Origin: Rostratula benghalensis
Taxonomy: Eukaryota > Chordata > Aves > Charadriiformes > Rostratulidae
Assembly (NCBI GenBank): GCA_013399305.1
Contig: VXAI01000035.1
Span: forward strand, 691,015 to 755,014
Reading direction: 5' to 3'
Length of the DNA: 64,000 nt
Part shown: positions 1 through 11,968 of the stretch, piece after piece
Layout: every line of letters starts with the position of its first letter
Numbering within the stretch: position 1 is the first letter of the stretch
Notes under the pieces: model-generated
The model's input: the letters and a program-made list of their open reading frames with translations, nothing else
Told to the model about the DNA's origin: nothing
The model's database searches: none
Position numbers and translations under genes: made by a program

Positions 1-2807
1 TCAGATCCTGACCATAGGCAATTCTTCAATCACTCCCTTTCTCTGGTTTATGGAGACTTGACATAATGTCATTGGAGGGAACGGAGTCCAGAAGTTGGGG
101 CGCAGGATGTTGTCAGCACTCAGACGTGTAACCCTAGTTGCAAAAAGAAGGGAGGAAGTAAAAAGGTGGTTATTCTAGTAGCTTTATTTTACTATTTTAT
201 TCTTCCTAATGCACACCTCCTCCTCAGTCCATAGGAAGAGGAAAACTCTTCCAGAAGGTGATTCAGAGCAGAAGTTTACTTGAGAAGCTTCTGCAAAAGG
301 CAGCTCAGAGTCATCTGTTCATTAACTACAGAGAGAACCCAGGGACAGTGCCCTCTTACGTCAGGCACCCAAACGAATGTTTAGAGTTGGGCTGCATTTA
401 CATCCCACAGGGCTGGTATGTCATTTTGCTGAAGTTACTGTTCCTAAGAGTGGTCTGTTGTGTGAAAAACTGGAATTGACACTTATTTCATCGGTGATTT
501 TGAGACTGAAGGAGTTTTTGCCCAGTGTGACAGCAATGTATGCTCATACCTTATTCCCAAACCTTTTGTCCATAGTTGAGTATGTACAATTCTTATTAAA
601 ACATCTCCTGCTCTTGGGCCATCAGATGGAAGTGGAGATTCTCCAAATGCACAAAGGATGTTCTTGCCTCTCAGTGGGATGTAGATGTTTAAGTACCTTC
701 TATGCTTTTCCTTCTTCTAAGCATTAGTGTCACTAACATTATTTTTAAAAAAAAACATGGAAATTGTGGCCCAGGTAGGTGCTCTGCTAGAAGTGAATCT
801 TGTCTGATAGGCTACAGAAGAGTATAAGGAGAATCTCAGCACTAGTAAATACTAACCATGCCACTGGAAAATAAATAGAGACTGACAAATTATTGTTGAC
901 GTAATCCCTGTGAGAGTGTCTAGACTAAGGGAGTCAAACCTACTGTCCGTAGGCTGAAGCTGGCTCCCTGGAGTCTTTCCACCAGCCTACAGTTTCTTGT
1001 GCAATATCCACTGCAATTCAGCCGACAGGCACCTGCTTGCTCCTCGGCCGAGAAGGCCAGAGAGAGTAGACACAGAGACGGGGAAGGGATTCTGTTCCCC
1101 CTCTACAGCTGTCTTGTCTTTCATTTCTGCTCCTCCAGCCCAGAAGAAATGCAGGAATCCCCAAAACATCTACTATCTCTCCATCTCTACACCAGGCACA
1201 GCATCTCCAGATCTGGACAGCATCTGAGTCTCTCAGCCTTCCTTTGTGTTTGCAGGTCTGAAAGCGGTTACTTTTCCACCAGCAGTGCCTCCCTTTTGTC
1301 TCCTGCCAAGGGAAAAGAGAGTCAAGATGCAAAGGAAAGTTTTTTTTCTTATTCAAGTGGAGATGAAGAGAAGGGTATTGGAAGAAACCCAAGCAAGAGG
1401 CAGAAATGACTAACATGGTCAGAAAGGCCCAGAATGATCAGAAGTTGGAGGAAAAGCTGGGACAGAGATCCCTTGAAGAAGCAACTGCTGAGAAGAAAAG
1501 TAAGATACACAGAAATGTTTCATTAAGGCATTTTCTTCTTTAAGCAAAAAAGCGCCTTTTTAGACTTCAAATGAAATCTGCGACATTCAGAAATAAATAA
1601 ATCTCTCAGCAGCGTGGCAGGAGTGCAAAATGTGTCTCTTCACTCATCACCCACAGACTTGAACTGAAATAGTAATTTGGCCCTTGCCAAGGTGTACGAC
1701 CACTTAAATAGCAGTGCTGTAAATCAAGAGGTCCCCACAGTCTCCACACAAGCAAGAGTTTGAAGGTCACTGAGCATGATGCAACAGCCAGGCATGAAAT
1801 ATCTCTAACCAGACCTGGTACTTGTACTTCATCATCAATACTGGGGGAAAAATAAAAATATCTATGATCCACCTGCGCTCCTTCACATCTGTCAGGATGG
1901 GGTGAGATAAGGCAAGCAGAAGCTAACAAATTGGTTCAGCGCAGAGTCAGGTAGACAATACCCTACAGCCTGCTAAAACATGACAAAAACAGCTTCCCCA
2001 AGCAGGGTGGAAATGAGAACTTCCCTGAGATTTGGCAGATCACATAGTTGTGGGCAGTTTTGACATTTCCCTAACATTTAAATCTCTCATCAGGCAGGTG
2101 ACTTTATTCTTTATGCCAAATAAACAATCCAGAGCTTGCTCACAGTAGGGAGGTTTTTCTTGTTATCTCCGTGCCATCACATCCCCAACATCAAAGAGGA
2201 AGAACACCCCCTTCCCAGTAATGAAAACACCCCAGTACCTGGGGTAATTGAAGGCCTGATTTTGTGAGAAGTGGCACAACATGAAAATGGACTGCTGGGT
2301 GAGCTGCCAGAGGCGGTGATTCCCAGCAGAATCCACTTTGTTCCCAGAGATGCCCGTGGCCTCCATGGCCAGCCGTGTACATCACCACCTGGTGATGAAA
2401 TGTCCTGCTGTTTTTTCAGGCAAGTGACTATCGCTGCCAGTTTGATTAAATTACAGATGCTGGGAGAGACTTAAACAAATTATCAGCAATCAAAACTACC
2501 AAACACAAGAAATCACCAGTTGTCCTTTGGCTCAGGAGGGAAGAGGCTCCGCAGCTACTTTGAGTCTTGGGAGAAAAGCGCTCGACTGCTTCGGGAGAGA
2601 ATCCAAATAAATCCTATTTCCTTGGGGAACTTAGATCTTGCTCTCAGCCTGCCTTTCAGATTAGCCTCTATTTAAGCACTTCCACTGAACTGTTGGCTGA
2701 AGCCCATCACCTATGTGTTGTTTTCCCAACAGAGAAAAAAGCAGCTGCTTTCCCAAGACCTGAGAAGACCCGTCTGACACGTTGTACTCAGGGCAGAACA
2801 AGCGGGG

Positions 2808-3010
2808 AACCCTCCTGACTCTTGGTGACATTACAACCGATCTACACAAACAGACCTAATCTTTTGGTTTTCTTCCAGCCAAACAATGCTTTTATTTTTT
2901 TTAGTTGCTTCCACCATCTCTGTGTTACCCGTGACTAAGACCAATTAGAAAAAATAAAGCACAGACAAGGAAAACTAGGAAAAAAAAAAAAAAAAAAAAG
3001 AAAACCCTCC
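2808..3010 (+). repeat. Possible short poly(A)-tailed retrocopy
   Basis: An AATAAA at 2953-2958 is followed 21 bases later by 20 consecutive A residues (2980-2999), the layout of a reverse-transcribed polyadenylated RNA. The same 8-mer, AACCCTCC, occurs just before (2808-2815) and just after (3003-3010) the unit, as a target-site duplication would. The roughly 160-base body matches nothing I know. CR1, the main avian LINE, does not normally make poly(A)-tailed copies, so this would be an unusual event. A chance arrangement is quite possible. Confidence 0.3.
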
Positions 3011-3093
3011 GTCAAAAGAAACATTCCCTATGCCAGAAGTGTTAGTTAACAAGTCTGATTACTGGAGGGCAGTCTAAAGCCCTGCTCAAGTAA

Positions 3094-3130
3094 TAAAAAA
3101 AACCCAAACCAAACCAAACCCAAACAAACC
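3094..3130. repeat. A/C-only (AAACC)n-like tract
   Basis: This is low-complexity sequence built from AAACC and CCAAA units on the plus strand, with no G or T until its end. Similar tracts lie at 53044-53117 and 53572-53619. No function is suggested. Confidence 0.6.
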
Positions 3131-4721
3131 TCCCCAAGGCTTTCTGTAGAGGGAACCGTCCTCTCGGTTTGTTGTATCCCGGTTACATCCATCTCCCCTG
3201 GCCCCACGAAGGACTTACTGTGCTCTGAGACACAGAGAGAAAACCCATGAGATTGCCAAAGGAGAGGTGCTTTTCCTTTTTTATTTTTTTTGTTAATAGG
3301 TGTCACTCAATATGGAAATTCAGACCTTTTCAGCCATTCTGAGGTTTTTTGTCTCCTGTTTACCTGCAGCTCAAACAGCTCCAAAAACCTCTCAAATTCT
3401 CCAAATTCTGAGAAGACAGGGTGAGACTACAACTTTTTGCTTTGAGATCTCTAGCTGAAAGGCGATAGTCAAGTGCCAAATACCACAGGTTTCTAGTGGT
3501 CTCCAATATCCTGAAAATATGTTATTTTTAGTACGTGGTTGGCAGAGAAAGGAAGTGTTAAATCTTGGACCGGTATCAAATCGGACTGAAAATTAGCAGC
3601 TAGGAACATCCTCTTTGATTATTTATTCCACTTTCCCGTATCCAAATAGCCCCAGAGGGGTAGTAAGGATGACAATCACTAGGAAAACACCTGATGACAG
3701 CAGGTCAGGAGAGAGCATTTGCCTGGCTCTCCCCAGCAAAAACATCCTAGAGTTTGTTTCCTCCTTTTTGATGAGCAGGCATTCGGGGCAAGCAGGACGG
3801 GCTGCCAGAAAAGGGCCCCTCGTGCTTCGCTGCAGCTCCTCCACTGCAAGAGTTGTAAAAGAGCAGGAGATGAGATGAAAACCCCAGAGAATCCACTTCC
3901 AGACACCTTTATTATTTTCTCAGAGGTCCTTCTGGCGAGAGAACAGCCTGCGGTGCACTGAGGCAAGTTGCTTGTATTTACAAACACAGGACAAGCACGT
4001 TACAATTTGCCAGCGCTCCTAAAGGCTTCAAGGCCTTTTCTCTCCATATCTGCTAGCTGCTTTCTAAATTGAGAAACATGACCTGCTGCAGTTTTAACAC
4101 CATTTTGATCTCCATTACATTTGGCACGGTGCTGGGCCAGCCCCGTCGAAATCACTGGAGTGTCCACGGGCACCAGTCAGCATAAAATCGGAATTCACAC
4201 CACTTGTCCGCAGGGTGGACACGGTCTAAGAGAGGGGTGCTGGAGCAGGACACAGTTCTCGCATCAGATTTCTCATTTCTTCAACGCTAAATCAAAATTC
4301 AGATGTCAACACCGCTCTTGCAGAGCTCTGGGTTTGCCCACGCTGTCAGACAGTAGCTGAGTCAATGGCTGTGAGCTCTTGGGCACCATCCTCAACAACC
4401 AGCACACTGCCAGCACCACAGCATGGTCCTGCTCATCTGCTTCCTGCCCCTTGTGTCCCAAGCTCAGCCCCCACCACATGATGCCACGCTGGGGTCTCTC
4501 TCTCTCTGTCACGCTCCCTGCTCGATAAAGACAGGAGGGCAGCTTGATCGGTGAGACATCAGCCAGCTGCAACTGCACAGGGAGGCGCAGAGCGGAAGGG
4601 GAGCTGCAGCTGATGTGGGTGTGTTTGCTCCCCAGGTGCAGAATATGTGATAACATCCTTTTAAAAAGTTGTATTCTTACTGGCAGTCGGGCAAAAATAT
4701 TGGGAACCTTTTCCCTTGGCA

Positions 4722-5279
4722 AGCGATGAGGTCCAGGGAGGTGATTCTGCCCCTCTGCTCCACCCTGGTGAGACCCCACCTAAAGTACTGTGTCCAGCTC
4801 TGGAGTCCTCAATCTCCCTCAGGAAGGACATGGACCTGTTGGAATGAGTCCAGCGAAGGGTCATGAAGATGATCAGAGACTGGAGAAGACAGGCTGAGAG
4901 AGCTGGGGTTGTTCAGCCTGGAGAAGAGAAAGCTCAGGGGAGACCTTATAGCAGCCTTCCAGTATCTGAAGGGGCTACAGGAGAGATGGGGATCTCTTGA
5001 TCAGGGCATGGAGCAACAGGACAAGGGGTAACAGTTTTAAACTGAAAGAGAGGAGATTTAGATGAGATATCAGGAAGAAATTCTTTCCTCTGAGGGTGGT
5101 GAGGCACTGGAACAGGGTGCCCAGAGAAGCTGTGGCTGTCCCATCCCTGGAGGGCTTCAAGGCTAGGTTGTACGGGGCTTTGAGCAACCTGCTCTGGTGG
5201 GAGGTGTCCCTGCCCATGGCAGGGGGGTTGGAACTGGATGATCTTTAAGGTCCCTTCCAATCCAAACCATTCTGTGATT
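4722..5279 (+). mobile_element. CR1 LINE, 5'-truncated 3' end
   Basis: About 560 bases match the 3' portion of an avian CR1 retrotransposon in sense orientation. Recognisable blocks in order are the GGTGATTCTGCCCCTCTGCTC segment near 4740, the GAGACCCCACCT and GGACATGGACCTGTTGGA segments, the TTCAGCCTGGAGAAGAGAA segment near 4915, the CACTGGAACAGGGTGCCCAGAGAAGCTGTGG-type block near 5105-5135, and the terminal GGTCCCTTCCAATCC followed by CCATTCTGTGATT. Only the end of the second ORF and the 3' UTR remain, with no reverse-transcriptase domain. Such 5' truncation is typical of CR1. The divergence suggests an old, immobile copy, and reading frames across it are not host genes. Confidence 0.93.
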
Positions 5280-6979
5280 GGCTGCCATCTCCTCTCACCT
5301 ACTGAACCAGCCAGGCTTATCATCACCATCAACATGCTCCTCAAGCAGCAAAGATTTGGGGTTTAATTCCAATTTTGGGCTTGCCTTGCCGTAGCAGAGA
5401 TGAAGACTTAGCTCCAATATGCACGAAACAGCCCCTACCGAGCTACAAAGCTACAAAGCAGCATTCAGGCCCTGCTCCTTTCCCCCCCAGCTCCTGGCAT
5501 GACCCCGACGAGGTCTGAGAAGGGCAGGGGCGCCAGGGCAGGGCATTTCCTCCAGCCAAGGACACCGCAGACAACTGCCAGCCATGCCCCGCACCAGAGG
5601 CGATAGGTGAAAAGCAACAAAAGGCGGGGGGAAGCCTGCAGCGTCGCTAACTCTTAAGGTCAACACAAACGACATCAACTCCTTTAGGTCAGGAGGAATG
5701 ACAAGCAGGACGTGCCACAGAAGGCTGCACGGAGAATTCACAGATGGACAGGCAATCTCAATTAAACTGTCCTCCCCTCCCATTCTCCCCTGAATTACTG
5801 CTCTAAAACCCCTTAATTATCTAAACTCAATTAGTCTTAGAATATTTGAAGCTTCCTGTTCAGACTAATTTCTCTCTCCTTCCTCGTTTGGAGTGCTTGA
5901 CTTGCATTAATGAACACTTAGTGCCTGTGGTAAGGAGAACTTTACAAAGGCAGGTCAGGACTTTGGGGTGTTCACAATCTCCCCTCTATCCTCCCAGTGC
6001 CTGAGAAGATCACACACTCAGTCTATGCCTATATTTATCCAGATGAAATTTCAGCATCTCTGACATGCTGCTTTTTTTTTTTTTTCTTCTATACCTTAAG
6101 CCAAACATTTTCATTGCTAGTAGCAACTATCATCCACTGCAGCTATTTTCACTCCGAAAGATTTCCGTGTGTACTTCCCAAAATTTTTTGCAAAGCAGTA
6201 ATATTCTATTATTGCTATTATTATTCCCAGGGAACAAAACCCATGGTGTTAATTCCAACCAAAAAAGGAACATCAGCAGCAAGGCAGATAGCAAGACAAG
6301 ACAATAGAAGGAAACAGTTAAAAGATTCCCTTTCGTTTCAATGATGTGACTCTTTTGTGCAGCCCGAACCTGCACATTTCTATTCAAAGAGCAGCAATAA
6401 AATCAGCAAAAAAAATCAGAGCTTCGTAGTGCTTTAGCCTCTGCAACGATGGTGACCAATGTCAAGACTTCTCTTCCTGTATTTCCTTCACTTTCTATTA
6501 GAGCCTTGTAAGCAACCTCGATCAAAAGGTTTTGTGCCCCTCCTGAAGTCTGCGTTTCTCATTCTCCTTACAAAACATAGATGAATTCAGCATCTTTTCA
6601 AGTTGGGGAGCCCACGAGATAAGGGCCCCCACTAACAGGGCAGACTCAAATCTCCAGGGTTGCCTAGAAATTCTTTGATCATTTGCGTAAAGGGCCAGAC
6701 AAAAGCTGGTTTCTGTCCCTCCAGACAAGATTTAGAGAAAAATAAGTATTTTTTTTAGCTGCAAGCACAAGTGTGCATGGACCTGTCAGCTTCACTACCT
6801 TGATTCAATCAGATTTTTAGATGTATCTGTTCAAAATACATACACAGAATTGAAAATTAGCTACTTCAGTTTACTTTAAACCTATTCCAAAACTAACTCG
6901 AAAATGGTTCGCTTGCTCAACAGGTTGCACTGAATTAATATCACATCTGTACTTAAAGCAGTTCACTGATGCCTCATGC

Positions 6980-7125
6980 AGGCAAACTCACACGGCCAGG
7001 AAACTGAAGCCCAGACAGATTAAAGGCATTGCTCAAGCTGAAATAAGAAATCTCTGGGCAAGCCAGAACTGAACCCAGTCTGAGTCCCGATTCAGCACAT
7101 TAACCACAAGGCTGTCTCCAGTAGT
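6980..7125 (+). repeat. MIR/CORE-SINE-like relic
   Basis: The order of phrases follows an MIR-type SINE: GGAAACTGAAGCCCAGA, then GATTAAAGGCATTGCTCAAG, then GCAAGCCAGAACTGAACCCAGTCTGAGTCC, then a segment ending in CATTAACCACAAGG. MIR consensus carries GAAACTGAGGC, TTAAGTGACTTGCCCAAGG, GAACCCAGGTCT and a final TTAACCACTA. The match is degraded, consistent with a pre-avian insertion. The assignment is by eye. Confidence 0.55.
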
Positions 7126-8384
7126 GCACTCGCTGCTCGTGCTACGGTTGCCGTGTGGGATCGGACACAAACTGCTTCACAGGGAGCCCTGTCAGGGAAC
7201 CAGACGTCTCCTCTGACTAAGGTGCAGCAGCAGGATTACATTTTTCCTGTTTGAGAGGAAACCTCTCTCTCCAGCCCTCCAAAAACATAGAATTGTTCTG
7301 GCCCAGAACTGGCCGGAAAGCAAGAATTCCGTTTTGCAACCATTTTTGAGGTTTTAGTTTTATTCTTGCATTGGGATAATATTGAAATTTAGAAGTAGAG
7401 TTTTCTTTTTCACTGAAGCTGAAAAGTCAGGTTAAAAAAACCCAAACCAGCAGAGACACAAACCTTTCTCTCCCACGTCCCTTAGAAGCGCTTTTATTGA
7501 GAACACCATCCATCCCTGCTCTCTCAGCTCCTCAAATCCTGCACTCTTTTCCCTCCACAAGTTTTACCTCCGAGTGAAGAAGGTTTCAAAGAGACCAGTT
7601 CCTTTGAAACGAATACATTTCTACCTAAAGTTCTGTTATTACCAAGGTATTTTCTCCCAGCATTAGAGTGGTATTTTCTTTGGGCACATAACTACAGGAG
7701 GAGGAGGCCATAAACTACATTAGTCCTAGGGCTCAAGATGCAGATTATAAAGTAAAGAATCATTTTGCACAGTTGATGGTTGAAAATGCCTTGCAGGTTT
7801 GCTGTTGTGGAATGGCCCATTTAGGCTTTCTGGTCACATTTTGGGGTTGGGTTTTGTTGTTTTGGATTTCCCCCCTGCCCCCCTCTTTATAACTGTTGAT
7901 ACACAGGGAAATTACTAAGCTTTTAATTTGTTTTGTAGGGTTTTAGGCTTCAATCTAAAATACATTCTTCCTATGAACCAGGCAGTAGTATAACTCCACT
8001 TTCAGTTGAGCACCAGTTCATTGTTGTGCCTCTTTCACCTTTTACTGGAATCTGTGTACGGAGTCTGGAAGAACGTACCTGAGGTTCACAGCACGGGTTG
8101 GTTCCCACCTTCCAAAAGCCCAGTTGGGCTCCAACAGCTATTGCTGAAAATGCCAGGTTGTCATTTTATCAGAGAAATTTCTGCAGTGACAAATTCACAT
8201 AAACTTAAAGGCTGGCCCTACAAGTCTGAGAAACACTTTCGCTAAAATACTATCATTTATGCAAATTAGAAAAAAACGGTGAGTACTGATTTATTTCAGC
8301 ACCCAGACAGGGATAAGAAACCTTTGGGTAAAAGCCTCCTCCTTTCACCAATAAAACAGTGTGGAAAAGACTAAAGTAAAGCTT

Positions 8385-8530
8385 AAACTATATGAACCAA
8401 GGTTATTCTAACGGCTTGTAAAGACAGATGAGAGTCATTACATTATTTATGCACACGAGGGGACTGGGATAGACAGGATTAGATGATTTACCCAAGATCA
8501 AACAATGAGTCAGTGACACAGTTTTCTGCT
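8385..8530 (+). repeat. MIR/CORE-SINE-like relic
   Basis: The run GAGGGGACTGGGATAGACAG, GATTAGATGATTTACCCAAGATCA and ATGAGTCAGTGACACAG parallels the MIR core (gaggaaactgaggca, ttaagtgacttgcccaaggtcaca, agtggcagagc). It is strongly diverged. It incidentally contains a perfect AP-1 heptamer (TGAGTCA, 8506-8512). Confidence 0.45.
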
Positions 8531-10203
8531 GTCCAGTGAAAACACGGATGTACAGTAAGCTGAAAAGAATTCATTTATTCCCCATATCAAAAGGATAAAG
8601 GAGAGAGCATTCCCCCTGCTCTCCGAGCTCGTGGTTCCAATAAGTGTTGATAGAACCGAATTTGGCAAGCAGGAAATTAGCTGCACTGGTCACATATGCA
8701 AAGCATTTGCTGCAAACAAAAGTCTTGAGTTACTCAATTAACAGCAGTTTTCACTTGCCGAGGCCACGGGCCTCTCTGTGGTGGCACCAATTTACTCCTT
8801 TGCTGCTTTCTTGAGAAGTTTGAAAGGACAGAAGGCACTCGGTGTCCTCTGCCCAGCGTGATCAGTCAGGGCGTTGTGTCTTGCCTCCTGCCTGCGTCCA
8901 GGCTGCACCAACTGACTTGGTTTCAGTCAGCACCAGCTTAGATGGGGGGACTGCTGAATTGTTCGGGGCTCAGATTTTCGTGGGCTGATAGGATCAACAC
9001 GGAGAAGGAACAATTCAGCTGAAGGCTTGTCAACCCTCAGAATGCCCTGAAGTGGGCCATATCCTGCCATAAATATTTGCACAAAAATCCTGCTGACCTC
9101 AGTGGTGGTTCTCAGTACAAAATGATGGCAGGATGTGGTCACAGTGATCTTTCTAATAATAGGTTTTCCATTGAGATCAATGGACATTGGGCCCCATTTC
9201 ATCGCCAAAGCTTGGTTCTGAGCTCTAAAGAGAGACATTGTTTTCCTGCAGCAGGGAGCACACAATTGCCAAATTTACTTCTGGCAAAGGCAGGGGTTTA
9301 TTTTTCATGCTGAATAACACCAAAAATGTCTGATACTAATTAAAGAGAGTGTCTTCCTTCTGCATATCTCAAAGAAAAATAATCTTCCAATGTTGCTGTT
9401 GGAAAGACACACAGAAAGCACGAATATATCCATATATAAAGTCAGACATAAAGTAAGGGCAAACCAGTTGTCTGTTACCTGAATGCAGTTCTAAGGTGAG
9501 TTTCCTGGGCATGGAAGTAGCAGGTGCTCAGCTCTTCAAGAGAATTAAGTCTACTTAACAGAGGTGTTGAAGACCCAGGCCCCCAAATAAGTTCCTCACA
9601 GGCACATTCCTAAGTCTGTAGGCAGCACCTTCACTCCTTATTCCCTGAGCCCATCCCTCCCTTGGTGTTCATTACATCTTTGATGCCTCTGTGTAGAAAT
9701 CCTTATCTTCAGGATGCTAAAGGATGACTAAATGTTTTCCAGTGTTTTAATTCATTATCTCAGTTCAACTTTTAACTGATTTTAATCTTGTGGTTCTGCT
9801 ATAAAGATAAGAAGCAGCCTGCCAGGGAAATAAGCATTTCACAGGTTAACAGCACAACTCTTCTAAAAAGGAAGCAGGTTTGTTTTCTGCCTTATTTTCT
9901 GGAAAATGTTAAAACAATCAAATGAATGAGAAGTGGTGGAGAACAAGTTGTAAAGGAGCTAATTTCCTGCTTGCAGCAGCTCTGATAAATTTCAATCTTG
10001 GCTGACAGGGGCTGCGGAGAGCAAGGGGAGGGCCGGCTCTCTTCCTGGAAAGCCAGACAGGATAGGATTGATTTGAGACATCTTCATTGCCAGAACAGCC
10101 AGTATTGGCTAATCATCAGAAAACAGAGACTTCAACCTACAGGAAGCGGCGAGCAGGGAAGATGTCTGAATCAAACCTTCAGGTTCCACATGTGTAAACG
10201 AGC

Positions 10204-10258
10204 AAAACTATAACAAAACAAACAAAAAAAAAAAAAAAGAAAGAAAGAAAAAAAAAAT
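10204..10258. repeat. A/G-rich microsatellite
   Basis: This is a nearly pure A tract with interspersed AAAG units (GAAAGAAAGAAA), a low-complexity sequence probably variable in length. Confidence 0.75.
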
Positions 10259-11613
10259 ATCCCCGACTCACACACAAGCCTTCCTGGAGGCTGACAAATG
10301 CCAAAGGAAGTGCCAGTGCCCTGACTAACAAAAGAATCCTGAAGTGCTGCAGGCTCCGGGTGCCAGCAGCGGCAGAGCAGGCACCCAGTGAGCAGTGGGT
10401 GGCTGCCTGACACGGCTGCTGCCGGATGGAACGGACAACTCAGCATGAATCACAGGGCAAAGGATTCCTTCAGTCCGGGAGGAATCGGTACAATGCTCAG
10501 GCTGCCTGGTGCTGCTTTTTTTTTTTTTTCCCCTTCTTCTTTTTAATTTTTTTTTTTCTGAAGTACTCCCGACTTTGAGAGACCGGCCGTTTCCTTCCTG
10601 ATGTGCTCTGTGGGCGTGCAGCCGGCAGATGACTCCTCATTGATGGCACCATGCGTATGTGAGCAGGCACATGAAGTCCCAGACTAAAGCCCCCCCGGGA
10701 TGGAAACCCACCTCCCCACCCCTGGGTAGCCCCACACACCCACTGCTCTGCCTGGCTACTAACAGGGCACATCTCCCACCATCATTTTCTCAAGGGGATC
10801 TCTTCACCCAGATCACACACGTTAAATAGATACATACTCACATGAAATTACTACGAGTCAATACTACAGCAGATTTAATGCTCTTGGAAGTCCTTCCTGG
10901 AAGGTGGAATGTCTCCATCTCGCTGGCCACAAGGCTGGAAGCAGGGCAGAGGGTAACAGAGTTTTCTTACACCTACAGGAGCTCCTTAATTAGGGTTACA
11001 GGCAAGGCTGTCTTTGGTTTACTGACTCCTCTTGCCCCAGAATGAGGAGGGGAAATACTTTTATGAGGCTGACCATGTATCTTCACTCTCATCTCTGTAT
11101 GTCTGGGAACTATTTGAACCAGACTTATCTTGCGTCTGGGGAAGCACTTGAAATTATTCTCACTGGCCATTCAGACTTTTGGTCTCTCTGTGCACCCCAG
11201 GTTTGTTTTCAGAAGTAAGGTTAATGTAGTAACCTTAACAACCTGGCTTCTCTAGATACTTGGAAAGGTACAACACTGATCACAGTCTCAAGATATGAGA
11301 CCACCACTGTGGAAGTTAAGTCCACAAGACTCACTCAACATTTCAGCTCTGTTCACTGTTGTTACCCCTTGATTATTCCTCTAGATACATTTTGATCTGT
11401 GATTTTCATAGAACGAGAGAGAGCAAAAACACAGCCAAAGGAAAAGTGATTTTTAATCAGATACATACTGATCCCATACTACTGACAGGTTGGAGTCTTC
11501 ACATTTATTTCAGAGGGCTCTACCTCAGCTCTATCACCAACTCAGATGCTACCCTGAGAAGCAACTGCTCTAAAAGATGTGTGTCTGCCTATACAGAGCG
11601 GGAAAAAAAAATA

Positions 11614-11968
11614 AAATCATAGAATGGATCTTAAAGATTTTCGAGTTAAACCTTCCCTGCCACAGGCAGGTTGCCCACCAGACCAGGTTGGATGAAAACC
11701 CTTCCGACCTGGCCTTGAACACCTCCAGGGATGGGGCAGCCACAGCTTCTCTGGGCAACCTGTTCCAGTGTCTCATCACCCTCAAAGGAAAGAATTTCTT
11801 CCCAATATCTAATCTAAATCTCCCCTCTTTCAGTTTATAACCATTACCCCTTGTCCTATTGCCCCACTCCCTGATAAAGAGTCCCTCCCCATCTCTCCTG
11901 TAGACCCCTTTAGGTACTGAAAGGGGCAATAAGGTCTCCCCAAAATGAGACTAAACCTCTCAGAACAG
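11614..11968 (-). mobile_element. CR1 LINE, 3' fragment, antisense
   Basis: Read on the plus strand it begins with AAATCATAGAATGG, the reverse complement of the CR1 3' tail. It continues through TGCCACAGGCAGGTTGCCCA and the block ACCTCCAGGGATGGGGCAGC, then CTGGGCAACCTGTTCCAG, AAGGAAAGAATTTCTTCCC and GGTCTCCCC. All are antisense CR1 3'-end landmarks. It is 5'-truncated at about 355 bases. The frames at 11570-11929 and 11577-11840 are the LINE, not a gene. Confidence 0.92.

Larger units (their letters stand above)
1..4721. other. Non-coding flank, no recognisable gene
   Basis: I see no exon set, conserved domain or RNA gene here. The open frames are short, overlap on both strands, and mostly start at non-ATG codons. 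The stretch contains a 20-base A run (2980-2999) that may be the tail of a retrocopy, and an A/C-only tract (3094-3130). The remainder is mixed-composition sequence that could be intergenic or intronic to an unrecognised non-coding transcript. Absence of genes is judged by eye only. Confidence 0.6.
5280..11613. other. Non-coding region with old SINE relics
   Basis: I find no supportable coding exon. The content is two MIR-like relics (annotated separately), T-rich runs at about 6071-6084 and 10519-10560, an A/G-rich run at 10204-10258, and otherwise unique sequence. Small frames such as those near 5997-6344 and 10497-10772 are driven by homopolymers and show no domain. Confidence 0.55.

Noticed and set aside
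4306..5344. Several frames over 60 to 150 codons on both strands
   Set aside because: From 4722 onward they read through the CR1 LINE, and the rest lack any recognisable domain. None looks like a host gene.
11570..11929. 119-codon minus-strand frame
   Set aside because: It is the sense strand of the truncated CR1 3' end, not a cellular protein.
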